Assembly (NCBI RefSeq): GCF_000732615.1 | Contig: NZ_JPGL01000006.1 | Span: 212,381-276,380 of the forward strand | Length of the DNA: 64,000 nt | Reading direction: 5' to 3' | Source: Burkholderia paludis | Lineage (GTDB): Bacteria > Pseudomonadota > Gammaproteobacteria > Burkholderiales > Burkholderiaceae | Shown: positions 29,879-38,256 of the stretch, piece by piece | Position numbering within the stretch: position 1 is the stretch's first letter | How the letters are laid out: every line of letters begins with the position of its first letter | Position numbers and translations under genes: made by a program | Notes under the pieces: model-generated | What the model saw: only the letters and a program-made list of their open reading frames with translations | What the model was told of the DNA's origin: nothing | Databases searched by the model: none

Positions 29879-31270
29879 ATGTCGATCATCAAGTGCATCG
29901 CGGCGGCGCTGGCCGTCGCGGGTTTCGCGGGCGGCCCGGCGCAGGCCGCCGGCCAGGCGAAGAACGTGATTTTCTTTCTCGGCGACGGCATGGGGCCGAC
30001 GACCGTGACGGCGAGCCGGATCTACAAGGCCGGCGAGTCCGGGCAGCTGACGATGGAGAAGCTGGCGCGCACCGCGCGCGTCAAGACCTTCTCGAACGAC
30101 GCGCAGACGACCGACAGCGCGCCGTCGATGGCCGCGTACATGACCGGCGTGAAGATGAACAACGAAGTGCTGTCGATGTCGTCCGACACGCGCGCCGTGG
30201 CGCCGGGCAGCGACGCCAACGGCAACAAGACCGTCAACAACTGCGCGCCCGGCAACGGCCAGCCGGCCGCGACGCTGCTGGAGCTGGCGAAGGCGCGCGG
30301 CAAGGCGGTGGGCGCGATCACGACGACCGAGCTCACGCACGCGACGCCGGCCGCGACCTATTCGCACATCTGCCATCGCGACGCGCAGTACGACATCGCC
30401 GCGCAGGCGGCGCCGGGCGGGGCCGGCTACAACGCGGCGCTCGGCGACGGCGTCGACGTGCTGATGGGCGGCGGACGCAACCACTGGACGCCGTTCGATC
30501 CGGCAACCAACAAGCGTGGCCGGGCCGACGGGCGCAACCTGCTCGCGGAGATGAAGGCGAAGGGCTACACGGTGGTGGCCACGAAGGACCAGCTCGCGCA
30601 GGCCGGCAACGGCAAGCTGATCGGGCTGTTCAGCTCGACGAGCCATCTCGAGTACGAGCTGGACCGCGTGGCGGGCAAGGGCGAAGGGCCGTCGCAGCCG
30701 AGCCTGGCGGAGATGACGTCGAAGGCGATCGACGTGCTGTCGAAGAATTCGAACGGCTACTTCCTGATGGTCGAAGGCGGCCGGATCGACCATGCGCTGC
30801 ACGGCACCAACGCGAAGCGCGCGCTCGAGGACACGGTGGCGTTCGACGAAGCGATCCGCGTCGCGCTGTCGAAGGTCGATCTGTCGAACACGCTGATCGT
30901 CGTGACGGCCGACCACGACCACACGATGACGATCAACGGCTATTCGAAGCGCGGCAATCCGATTCTCGACATCAGCCGCAACTATCGCGACGGCCAGCCG
31001 AGCAAGGATGCCGACGGCAATACCTACACGACGCTGGTGTTCGGCAACGGCGCGAACCGGCCGAACGTGCGCACGTCGGTCGATTCGGCCACCGCGACGC
31101 ACGAGGCGTATCTGCAGGAAGTCGGCGTGCGGATGGGCAGCGCGGGCTCGGAGACGCACGGCGGCGGCGACGTGATGCTGTTCGCCGACGGGGCGGATGC
31201 GAAGGCGTTCAAGGGGACGATCGACAACACGAAGGTGTTCGGGCTCGTGCGCTCGGCGTTCGGTTTCTGA
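29879..31270 (+). CDS. Alkaline phosphatase, secreted paralogue (PhoA family)
   Basis: A 463-aa paralogue of the preceding enzyme, recognisable almost along its whole length. It has an ordinary signal peptide (AGGPAQAAG cleavage region) instead of a lipobox, so it should be soluble in the periplasm or secreted. Asp36 in FFLGDGMG, Ser80 in TTDSAPSMAAYMTG and the ligand motifs VEGGRIDHALH and VTADHDHTM are all intact. The tandem pair probably arose by duplication, followed by different localisation. Confidence 0.94.
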   Translation: MSIIKCIAAALAVAGFAGGPAQAAGQAKNVIFFLGDGMGPTTVTASRIYKAGESGQLTMEKLARTARVKTFSNDAQTTDSAPSMAAYMTGVKMNNEVLSMSSDTRAVAPGSDANGNKTVNNCAPGNGQPAATLLELAKARGKAVGAITTTELTHATPAATYSHICHRDAQYDIAAQAAPGGAGYNAALGDGVDVLMGGGRNHWTPFDPATNKRGRADGRNLLAEMKAKGYTVVATKDQLAQAGNGKLIGLFSSTSHLEYELDRVAGKGEGPSQPSLAEMTSKAIDVLSKNSNGYFLMVEGGRIDHALHGTNAKRALEDTVAFDEAIRVALSKVDLSNTLIVVTADHDHTMTINGYSKRGNPILDISRNYRDGQPSKDADGNTYTTLVFGNGANRPNVRTSVDSATATHEAYLQEVGVRMGSAGSETHGGGDVMLFADGADAKAFKGTIDNTKVFGLVRSAFGF

Positions 31271-31303
31271 GCGCGGCGACGCCACGATGAACGGGAACCT
31301 GCG

Positions 31304-32041
31304 ATGAAACGCCACTTCCTCTGCGCGCTCGCGTGCGGGCTGGCCGCGGCCTCCGCGTTCGCCTCGGCGGATCTCGACGCCGTGCTGCTGCACGAGAGCC
31401 GCACGGTGACGGCCGACGGCGTGACGCGCACCACGACGTATCGCGAACGGATGGTGCGGCGCGACGGGCATGTGTGGGTCGAGCGCGTGCTGCCGGTCGC
31501 GGCGGCGGGCGGTCACGACGACGAGCACGATCATGACCACGCGCCGCGCGCCGGCGTGCAGCCGGCCGCCGCCCGCGCCGGTCACGCCGGCCACAAGCAC
31601 TTCAATTTCCAGGCGGCCGCGCGGCACGTGACTTACGACGGCAAGGCGGCGCGCATCGAGTATGTGGATGCGGCGAACCGCACGGTGGTCAGCGTGCCGC
31701 CGGCCGAGTACGAAACCACGGGCTTCGACGGCTCGTGGGACAACGCGTATTACGTGACGCCGCCGTCGCAACTGAAGCGGCTCGCGGTCGCGAAGCGCGG
31801 TGACGCGCCCGGCACGCGCTGGTACGAGCAGGCGGTCGACACGCCCGGCGCGCGCGGCGTGAACCGGATCCTGTGGAGCGAGAAGTGGCAGGCGCCGCTG
31901 TCGGTCGAGTACCGGAGCGCCGACGGCAGCGTCGTGCGCAAGCTGACGTTGACGCCGGCGGCGGCCGCGCGGCGGGAGACGTTGCCGTGGCAGGCGCTCG
32001 CCGGCTATACGCGCAAGGAATACGCGGACTATCTGGACTGA
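31304..32041 (+). CDS. Exported protein with His/Asp-rich metal-binding segment
   Basis: A 245-aa protein of unknown function. Residues 1-22 form a signal peptide. Between about 71 and 99 lies a His/Asp-rich stretch (GHDDEHDHDH, then HAGHKHF) likely to bind zinc or a similar metal. The rest has beta-type sequence with WDNAYYVTPPSQLKRL and LWSEKWQAPLSVEYRS. It starts 33 bp after the second phosphatase and ends before a clear terminator, so it belongs to the phosphatase operon. A role in metal supply to, or in sensing or protecting, these zinc enzymes is a plausible inference only. Confidence 0.72.
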   Translation: MKRHFLCALACGLAAASAFASADLDAVLLHESRTVTADGVTRTTTYRERMVRRDGHVWVERVLPVAAAGGHDDEHDHDHAPRAGVQPAAARAGHAGHKHFNFQAAARHVTYDGKAARIEYVDAANRTVVSVPPAEYETTGFDGSWDNAYYVTPPSQLKRLAVAKRGDAPGTRWYEQAVDTPGARGVNRILWSEKWQAPLSVEYRSADGSVVRKLTLTPAAAARRETLPWQALAGYTRKEYADYLD

Positions 32042-32070
32042 GCAACGACGCGTACGCGGGGTTTGCGGTC

Positions 32071-32120
32071 GGGCCGGCCCGTATCGTCACGCGATACGGC
32101 CGGGCCCTGGCCGGTTTTTT
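32071..32120 (+). terminator. Rho-independent terminator of the phosphatase operon
   Basis: GGGCCGGCCCGTATCG (32071-32086) pairs imperfectly with CGATACGGCCGGGCCC (32092-32107) around a short loop. A GG-rich step and the run TTTTTT (32115-32120) follow. It lies 30 bp after the His-rich protein. Confidence 0.75.
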
Positions 32121-32165
32121 CTCGTCGGCTTCGCACCGCGCCCGGCCGCGATCGCCGACGCCGCG

Positions 32166-33305
32166 CTAGAAGCGCGCGCCGTCCGGCACGCGCGCCGCGG
32201 GCCGCGACGCGATCCGCTTGACGAAGCGGTCGAGCGGGTTGGCATAGCCGCGCGCGATCGCCGCGCTCAGCGCCACCGACAACACCAGGTAAGCGATCAG
32301 CAACGGCAGCTTGACGTCGCCGTGCGTGGTCGACGGCGGCCAGAACGTGCGCAGCCCGCCGAGCACGATCAGGTGGAACAGGTACAGCTCGTAGCTCAGC
32401 TTGCCGGCCCGGCGCAGCGGCGCGAGCAGGCGGCCGTGCGCGCGCTCGCCGTCGACGTGCGCGCCGATCAGCAGCACGGCCGTGCCGAGCGCCATCGCGG
32501 TGACGCCGGCGACGTGGCTTTCCGCGATCGGCCAGGCCAGATACAGCGCGGCCATCGCCGCCGCGACGGGCCACTGCACGAACGGCGCGGCCAGCAGGCG
32601 TCCGTTCACGCGCTCGGCCAGCAACGCGGTGCAGCAGCCGATCGCGATGCCGTCGAAGGACGCGAAGTACGCGTACAGGAACCCGCCTTCGTCGCCGGCG
32701 TGCGTGAAGCGGTACACGGGCCCGATCGCGGCGATGACCACCCAGAACGCGACGAGCCGCGCCTCGCGGCGCAGCGCGATGCACAGCAGCGGAAACGACA
32801 GGTAGAACACCTCTTCCACCGACAGCGACCACAGCACGCCGAGCGCGTAGTTGACCCAGCCGTAGGCGCCGATCAGCACGTTCATCCAGAACGTCAGCGA
32901 TGCGAGGTTCACGAGCCAGAACGACACGGCGATGCCCTGCGGCGCGTGGTTCTGGAAGATCGGCACGCCGGCCGCCGCGAGGCCGTTGACGAGCGCGAGC
33001 AGCAGCAGCAGGCACGGGACGATGCGCGCGACGCGCGACACGTAGAACGCGCGCACGTCGACCGCGCCGAGGTTGCCCCAGCGGCGCCGCGCGTTCGACG
33101 TGATCAGGTAGCCGGAGATCACGAAGAACATCGTCACGCCGTAGTTGCCGTTGCGCACGACCGCATCCACCGCGTCCCAGCCCAACGCACGCGTGAGCGA
33201 CGCGTTGCTCAGCGAATACGGGATGTCGAAGTGATGCAGCAGGACCAGCAGGATCGACACGCCGCGCAGCAGGTCGATCCGCGCGTTGCGCGGGCCGGCG
33301 CTCAT
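32166..33305 (-). CDS. Membrane acyltransferase (acyltransferase family 3, OafA-like, no SGNH domain)
   Basis: A 379-aa integral-membrane acyltransferase. It begins NARIDLLRGVSILLVLLHHF with the conserved catalytic His pair. YGVTMFFVISGYLITSN, the RVARIVP motif and about ten membrane helices follow, with the late LSYELYLFHLIVLG. It has no C-terminal SGNH esterase domain. Its start overlaps the beta-lactamase stop as ATGA. The acceptor could be LPS, peptidoglycan or another glycan; the sequence does not say which. Confidence 0.88.
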   Translation of the reverse strand: MSAGPRNARIDLLRGVSILLVLLHHFDIPYSLSNASLTRALGWDAVDAVVRNGNYGVTMFFVISGYLITSNARRRWGNLGAVDVRAFYVSRVARIVPCLLLLLALVNGLAAAGVPIFQNHAPQGIAVSFWLVNLASLTFWMNVLIGAYGWVNYALGVLWSLSVEEVFYLSFPLLCIALRREARLVAFWVVIAAIGPVYRFTHAGDEGGFLYAYFASFDGIAIGCCTALLAERVNGRLLAAPFVQWPVAAAMAALYLAWPIAESHVAGVTAMALGTAVLLIGAHVDGERAHGRLLAPLRRAGKLSYELYLFHLIVLGGLRTFWPPSTTHGDVKLPLLIAYLVLSVALSAAIARGYANPLDRFVKRIASRPAARVPDGARF

Positions 33306-34114
33306 TGCGGCCTCCCGACCGGTTCGGCGAGGGCCGGCAGCGCCGCCAGGAACGTATCGCGTGCGCGCAGGCCGGCGTTCGGCGTCTGCCGCTGGTCGTC
33401 CTGCATCAGGTACGCGAACACGAGCGTGCGCGGCCCTTTGGCCGCCCAGCCGACGAACCAGCCGTATGCGTGCGACGCATCGTACCTGGGCCCCGGCGAC
33501 CCGGTGCCCGTCTTGCCGTGCACGATCCAGCCGCCGGGCTGCGCGTCGATCAGCGTGATGCGCTCGGTCATGTCGTACGCGTGCGCGCTGACGGGCAGCG
33601 TCCGGTTCGCGATCTTGCGCATGAAGCCGATCTGTTCGAGCGGCGAGATGCGCAGCGACGAATTGACCCATGCGCCCATCACGCCGTTCAGTTCGCCCTG
33701 CGGGCTGGTCGCGTCCGCGTTGCCATAGCCGAACGCGTTGGTGTACTGCTGGAAGCGCGCCTGCCCGAGCGCCTGCGCGACCTGCTGCGAATACCAGAAA
33801 ACCGACAGCTTCATCCAGCGCGCCGGATCGGTCGGCTCGCGCCACGGCGCGCCGCCCCAGTCGGGGTAGCCGTCGTGGAAGTCGAGTGTCGGCGTGTGCT
33901 CGTCCTTCAGGATGCCCGCATCGAAGCCCATCAGGCTGAGGGCAACCTTGAACGTCGACGCCGGCGTCACGCGGGTCGCGCAATCGCCTTGCTGCACGAG
34001 CACCTGGCCGGTGGCGGCGTCGGCGACGACGGTGCAGAGCGGGCGGGCATGGGAAGTCGCGGCGGCCAGAAGGCCGGCGGCGAAGGTGAACAGCGCGCGG
34101 CGCCAGTGCTTCAA
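33302..34114 (-). CDS. Class D (OXA-type) beta-lactamase
   Basis: A 270-aa serine beta-lactamase. A TTG start at 34114 is chosen because AAGGAG lies at ideal spacing and a normal signal peptide follows (MKHWRRALFTFAAGLLAA, then TSHA). Motifs: STFK with nucleophile Ser53 and Lys56, the Lys usually carbamylated; YGN at 130-132; KTG at 201-203 (HGKTGTG); and GWFVGW. The S-x-V motif reads Ser104-Val-Phe by alignment to OXA-10-like enzymes, so its third residue is Phe. It is related to the chromosomal OXA enzymes of Burkholderia. Which beta-lactams it hydrolyses cannot be told from sequence. Confidence 0.93.
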   Translation of the reverse strand: MKHWRRALFTFAAGLLAAATSHARPLCTVVADAATGQVLVQQGDCATRVTPASTFKVALSLMGFDAGILKDEHTPTLDFHDGYPDWGGAPWREPTDPARWMKLSVFWYSQQVAQALGQARFQQYTNAFGYGNADATSPQGELNGVMGAWVNSSLRISPLEQIGFMRKIANRTLPVSAHAYDMTERITLIDAQPGGWIVHGKTGTGSPGPRYDASHAYGWFVGWAAKGPRTLVFAYLMQDDQRQTPNAGLRARDTFLAALPALAEPVGRPQ

Positions 34115-34441
34115 GTGACACTCCTTGGGGATCTGTGGCAGGCGCACGGTGCGGGCGGAAGGCGGCAGGCCGTGCGTAATGAAGGCGACGGCCGGCATCG
34201 GGAAAGATGGGGAGGGCGGCCGTCGCGCAGGCCCACAGTGTATCGACGGATCGTGGTCCGTTGTCCTGTCACGGTTGACGGGGCCGTTGCATGCCCATTG
34301 GCCCGTTTCGGCGGCGGCGGCCGGTCACGCGCCGCGGCGCCCATGAAAAAACCCGCCGGCAGGCGAGGGCCTGCGGGCGGGCGAAGACACCTCGGGCCGA
34401 CCGGCGCGGGTGCCGCGTGAAGAACGGAGAACCGGGGCGCG
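34115..34441. other. Spacer between beta-lactamase and porin
   Basis: 327 bp between the beta-lactamase start and the porin stop. It contains the porin terminator (34346-34381) and presumably the beta-lactamase promoter. No ampR-like divergent regulator gene is present. Confidence 0.55.
34346..34381 (-). terminator. Rho-independent terminator of the porin gene
   Basis: Read on the minus strand, CCCGCCCGCAGG pairs with CCTGCCGGCGGG (12 bp, one mismatch) around a 6-nt loop and is followed by TTTTTT (34351 down to 34346). It lies 60 bp after the porin stop. Confidence 0.85.
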
Positions 34442-35593
34442 TCAGAACTTGTGGCGCAGCGCGATGCGCACGGCCACCTGGTTCGACGTCGACGATGGTG
34501 CGTCGGTGCCGGGGATGAACGCGTTGTCGAGGATCGAGTTCGTCTTGTCGCCGGCGATGTGCTGGTACGCGGCCTGCACGTACACGTCGGTGCGCTTCGA
34601 CAGGTTGTAGTCGGCCATCAGCCCGGCCGAGTGGATCTTCGGCTTCGCGTCGCCGGTCGATGCGTCGTACTTCTCGAGCGACAGCACGTACTGCGCGCCG
34701 ACCATGAACGCCGGCGTGATCTGGTAGGCGCCGTTGATTTCGAAGTTCTGGTACTTGATCGCGCTGACCGTCGCCCCCGGCGCGATGATCGCGCCCGGCG
34801 TGCCGAGGTAGCCGTTGCCGGTGGGGTTCGTGTAGTTCGAGTTGGTGTACACGAAGCCGAGCGTCGCGGGACCGAACGTGTAGTTGATGCCCGCGCCGAA
34901 CACGCGCATGCGCTCGGCGATGTAGCTCGCGTCGTTCGCGGTGATCGCGCCGGCCGAGCCGTCGCCCGGATGGTTCGCCTGCAGGTACGCGGCGCCGACC
35001 AGCAGGCCGTTGTTCTGGTACTGCGCGCCGAAGCTGTACGCGCGGTTGTCGGAGAAGTTCGTGCTGTTGCTGAAGCTGTACGCGCCGCCGAACTGGAAGC
35101 CGCCGAAGTTCGGGCTTGCGTACTTCACGGTGTTGTCGAGGCGGAACGAGTTGTCGGTGTTGTCGTTGTCGAACGGGTGCGCGAGCAGGTAGCCGCCCCA
35201 GTTGCCGTTGGCCGTGGTCGGCGCGAGATAGTCGACGACGGAGTCGTACTGGCGGCCGAACGTCAGCGTGCCGTACTGCGTCTGGCTCAGGCCGACGTAC
35301 GCCTGGCGGCCGAACATGCGGCCGCCCTGGTTGAGCCGGCCGGTGTTCACGTCGAAGCCGTTTTCGAGCTGGAAGATCGCCTTCATGCCGCCGCCGAGAT
35401 CTTCGCTGCCCTTCAGGCCCCAGCGGCTGCCCTGCGCGTAGCCGCTCGCCATCTCGTAGACGTGGCCGGTGCCGACGTTGTTCGTGTAGTTCAGGCCTTC
35501 GTCGATCACGCCGTACAGCGTGACGCTGCTTTGCGCGAATGCGGGGGACGCGAAGGCGGTCGTTACGGCCAGCGCCGTCAGGGTCTTTTTCAT
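34442..35593 (-). CDS. Outer-membrane general porin (Gram-negative porin, OmpC-like Burkholderia type)
   Basis: A 383-aa trimeric porin. The signal peptide MKKTLTALAVTTAFASPAFA is followed by SSVTLYGVIDEGLNY, the standard N-terminus of Burkholderia porins. Family signatures are GSRWGLKGSEDLGGGMKAIF, QLENGFDVNTG and RQAYVGLSQTQYGTLTFGRQ. The protein ends in AVRIALRHKF, with the C-terminal Phe needed for outer-membrane insertion. GGAGA lies upstream of the start. It is a single-gene unit with its own terminator. The solute range is unknown. Confidence 0.95.
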   Translation of the reverse strand: MKKTLTALAVTTAFASPAFAQSSVTLYGVIDEGLNYTNNVGTGHVYEMASGYAQGSRWGLKGSEDLGGGMKAIFQLENGFDVNTGRLNQGGRMFGRQAYVGLSQTQYGTLTFGRQYDSVVDYLAPTTANGNWGGYLLAHPFDNDNTDNSFRLDNTVKYASPNFGGFQFGGAYSFSNSTNFSDNRAYSFGAQYQNNGLLVGAAYLQANHPGDGSAGAITANDASYIAERMRVFGAGINYTFGPATLGFVYTNSNYTNPTGNGYLGTPGAIIAPGATVSAIKYQNFEINGAYQITPAFMVGAQYVLSLEKYDASTGDAKPKIHSAGLMADYNLSKRTDVYVQAAYQHIAGDKTNSILDNAFIPGTDAPSSTSNQVAVRIALRHKF

Positions 35594-35793
35594 TGAGAGA
35601 TCTCCGGGATATCCAGCTTCTTGTATCGGTTGTCGTGAGCGCGTCCGGCGAGGCGCGCTCCGTCATCCGGGGCGATCCGGCGCAGCGCGTGCGGCGCCGG
35701 AAACGCGCGGTGCGCGGCGGCGCGGCGACAGGCCGGGTCGGGTCGTGTCTCCTCCGATGACACCCCGCATTCTTCCCAAGCCGAAAAGGAATC

Positions 35794-35812
35794 GAAAGCG
35801 AGTAATTTCGAT
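35794..35812 (+). repeat. Repeated motif, copy A
   Basis: GAAAGCGAGTAATTTCGAT. It matches copy B (36031-36048, opposite strand) and copy C (56217-56235). Similarity to copy B continues downstream through AATCGG and CGCCAAT, giving about 28 matches over 36 bp from CGAGTAATT. Confidence 0.65.
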
Positions 35813-36030
35813 GGATGGAATCGGGTTCGCCAATGGGGGGCGACGCGCGGTTTCGACAGGCGAAACGCCTTGCGCGGCGCCCGGGGGCCGCGGCGGGCCG
35901 GGCCCGCGCCGCGCGGGGGTGCGACGCCGCGCGCGCGGTCTCCCGCGCGGGCCCGGGAAATCGGCCGGGAAGCCCGTCCGGCGGGGCTGACGAGGCGTGC
36001 GGAGATCGATTGGCGCTGCCGATTGCAATG

Positions 36031-36048
36031 ATCGGAATTACTCGTTTC
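36031..36048 (-). repeat. Repeated motif, copy B
   Basis: On the minus strand GAAACGAGTAATTCCGAT, lacking one G relative to copies A and C. With copy A it forms imperfect inverted repeats around a 255-bp block in the porin/ABC spacer. Confidence 0.65.
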
Positions 36049-36168
36049 CCTAAATAAATTGGCGGCTCAAACATGCAGGCTGACCGGACGAGGATGCGCT
36101 CACGATTCGCCGGCCGCCGCGCATGCCGCGACGCACAAACTACAGATTCGATTTGGAGACGACCCACC

Positions 36169-37206
36169 ATGCAGATTCGACGACTGAAAACGGTCCTTCT
36201 CGCCGCCGCGGCGATCCTGTCCGCGCCCGCGGCGCATGCGGCCGGCGGCGCGTGCGCCGACGGCAAGACGGTCCATTTCGCGGGCATCACGTGGGAGAGC
36301 GGCTCGTTCGCGACCGAAGTGCTGCGGCAGATCATGGAGAAGGGCTACGGCTGCAAGACGGACGTCGTGCCGGGCAGCACGGCCGCCACCGAAACGGCGC
36401 TCGCGCGCAACGACCTGCAGATCTGGGCCGAGCAATGGACGGGCCGCAGCGAGATCACCGCGAAGGCCGTCGCGTCCGGCGCGGTGAAGCTGATCGGCGA
36501 CACGCTGCCGGGCGGCACGACGGAAGGCTGGTTCGTGCCCGACTACGTGGTGAAGGGCGATCCGGCGCGCAACATCAAGCCGGTCGCCGCCGGGCTCGTG
36601 TCGGTCGACGATCTGCCGAAGTACAAGCAGGTGTTCGCCGACGAGGAGGAGCCGGACAAGGGCCGCTTCCTGAACTGCCCGACCGGCTGGGACTGCGAGC
36701 GCGTGAACACGCGCCTGCTGAAGGTGCTGAAGCTCGACCAGTCGTACACGAATTTCCACCCGGGCACGGGGGCGGCGCTCGACGCGGCGATCGCGTCCGC
36801 GTACCAGCGCGGCGCGCCGATCGTGTTCTATTACTGGGGCCCGGCCGCGCTGATGGCGAAATACAAGTTCACGGCGCTGAAGATGCCGGCCTATAACGAA
36901 GCATGCTGGAAGACGCTGCGCGACGAGAGCAGCACGCACCAGTGCGCGTCGTCTTACATGGTGTCGCGGCTGACGGTCGGCGTGTCGAAGCCGTTCGCCG
37001 ATGCGAACCCCGATCTGGTCGGCGTGTTCGGCAAGGTGCGCTTCCCGATGGAGTTCCTGAACCAGACGATCCTCGAGATGACGACGAAGAAGATCGACGG
37101 CGCGGCGATGGCCACGCAGTTCCTGAAGACCCGCCCGGACCTGTGGAAGCAGTGGGTGCCGGCCGACGTCGCGCAGAAGATCGCCGGCAGCCTGAAGGGC
37201 GCGTAA
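36169..37206 (+). CDS. ABC transporter substrate-binding protein, glycine-betaine/OpuAC type
   Basis: A 345-aa periplasmic binding protein with a signal peptide ending in PAAHA. The OpuAC-type domain starts KTVHFAGITWESGSFATEVL, with WAEQWTGRSE and the aromatic-rich FYYWGPAALMAKYKF expected to hold a quaternary amine. Cys residues CPTGWDCE and EACWKTL to HQCASS may form disulfides. The likely ligand is betaine, choline or a related compound. It is first of three genes; permease and ATPase follow. Confidence 0.9.
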   Translation: MQIRRLKTVLLAAAAILSAPAAHAAGGACADGKTVHFAGITWESGSFATEVLRQIMEKGYGCKTDVVPGSTAATETALARNDLQIWAEQWTGRSEITAKAVASGAVKLIGDTLPGGTTEGWFVPDYVVKGDPARNIKPVAAGLVSVDDLPKYKQVFADEEEPDKGRFLNCPTGWDCERVNTRLLKVLKLDQSYTNFHPGTGAALDAAIASAYQRGAPIVFYYWGPAALMAKYKFTALKMPAYNEACWKTLRDESSTHQCASSYMVSRLTVGVSKPFADANPDLVGVFGKVRFPMEFLNQTILEMTTKKIDGAAMATQFLKTRPDLWKQWVPADVAQKIAGSLKGA

Positions 37207-37215
37207 CCTGCGCGC

Positions 37216-37239
37216 GGCGGCGGGCCCGCGCCCGCCGCC
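37216..37239 (+). other. Perfect intercistronic stem-loop
   Basis: GGCGGCGGGC (37216-37225) and GCCCGCCGCC (37230-37239) pair over 10 bp around a 4-nt loop between the binding-protein and permease genes. With no T-run it is more likely an mRNA stabiliser that raises expression of the binding protein than a terminator. Confidence 0.6.
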
Positions 37240-37276
37240 GCCGTCACGCGCCTGCACGGCGCGACGGAGAATCAAC

Positions 37277-38242
37277 ATGAACGGCTTCTTCCTGCACCTG
37301 TCGATCGCCGACTGGGTCAACAGCGCGCTCGAGACTTTCGTCGCGCAATACGGCGACAGCTTCCATCACTTCAGCGTGCTCGTGTTGCGCTACCTGCTCG
37401 TGCCGCTCGAAGGCGCGCTGCGCGCGGCGCCGCCGTGGCTCGTGCTGCTCACGGTCGGCGCGATCGCGTGGAATGCGACGCGCCGCATCGGCCTCGGCGC
37501 GCTCTTCATGCTGCTGCTCTATGCGATCGGCTGCTTCGGCCTGTGGGACAAGCTGATGCAGACGCTCGCGCTGATGCTCGTGGCGACCGTGCTGTCGGTC
37601 GCGATCGGCGTGCCCGCCGGCATTCTCGCGTCGCGCAGCGCATGGCTGCGCCGGATGCTGCTGCCGGTGCTCGACGTGATGCAGACGCTGCCGAGCTTCG
37701 TGTACCTGATCCCGGTGCTGATGCTGTTCGGGCTCGGCAAGGTGCCCGCGATCCTCGCGACGATCATCTATGCGCTGCCGCCGCTGATCCGCCTGACCGA
37801 TCTCGGCATCCGCCAGGTCGATCCGGACGTGACGGAGGCCGCGCGCGCGTTCGGCACGACGCGCTGGCAACTGCTCGTCAACGTGCAGTTGCCGCTCGCG
37901 CGGCCGAGCATCATGGCCGGCATCAACCAGACCACGATGATGGCGCTGTCGATGGTCGTGATCGCGTCGATGATCGGCTCGCGCGGGCTCGGCGAGGACG
38001 TGCTCGCGGGCATCCAGACGCTCGACGTCGGCAAGGGCACGCAGGCCGGCCTCGCGATCGTGATCCTCGCGATCGTGATCGACCGGATCAGCCAGGGCTT
38101 CGGCCAGGAACGGCGGGCGCGCCGGCGGCTCGCGCAGCAGCGCCGCCAGAAGGGCGCGTCGCGCGTGCCGTACCGGCTGCCGCGCAAGGCGCAGTCGGCG
38201 GGCGTCGATTCGAATCAGGCGACGCAATCGTCGCGCGCATAG
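37277..38242 (+). CDS. ABC transporter permease, ProW type
   Basis: A 321-aa inner-membrane permease. Hydrophobic helices run from about residue 50 to 270. The ATPase-contact EAA motif is [20 protein letters not shown], and [20 protein letters not shown] is typical of ProW. The basic C-terminal tail (residues 280-321) is cytosolic. It lies 70 bp after the binding protein and 14 bp before the ATPase. Confidence 0.92.
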   Translation: MNGFFLHLSIADWVNSALETFVAQYGDSFHHFSVLVLRYLLVPLEGALRAAPPWLVLLTVGAIAWNATRRIGLGALFMLLLYAIGCFGLWDKLMQTLALMLVATVLSVAIGVPAGILASRSAWLRRMLLPVLDVMQTLPSFVYLIPVLMLFGLGKVPAILATIIYALPPLIRLTDLGIRQVDPDVTEAARAFGTTRWQLLVNVQLPLARPSIMAGINQTTMMALSMVVIASMIGSRGLGEDVLAGIQTLDVGKGTQAGLAIVILAIVIDRISQGFGQERRARRRLAQQRRQKGASRVPYRLPRKAQSAGVDSNQATQSSRA

Positions 38243-38256
38243 GAACGGAGGCGAAC

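Larger units (their letters stand above)
35594..36168. other. Divergent spacer between porin and ABC transporter
   Basis: 575 bp with promoters of both units. Its ends are AT-containing, while the middle (about 35860-35990) is extremely GC-rich. The two copies of a repeated motif at 35794 and 36031, in opposite orientation, bracket that GC-rich block. No gene is supported. A 60-codon frame from the ATG at 35811 looks like chance. Confidence 0.55.

Noticed and set aside
28076..31270. 1064-codon frame that appears to join the two phosphatase genes
   Set aside because: Only the part from 29879 encodes a protein; the upstream part is an out-of-frame reading of the first phosphatase gene.
35811..35990. 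60-codon ORF starting inside repeat copy A
   Set aside because: Gly/Arg/Pro-rich, in the GC-richest part of a spacer, no family features; probably chance.
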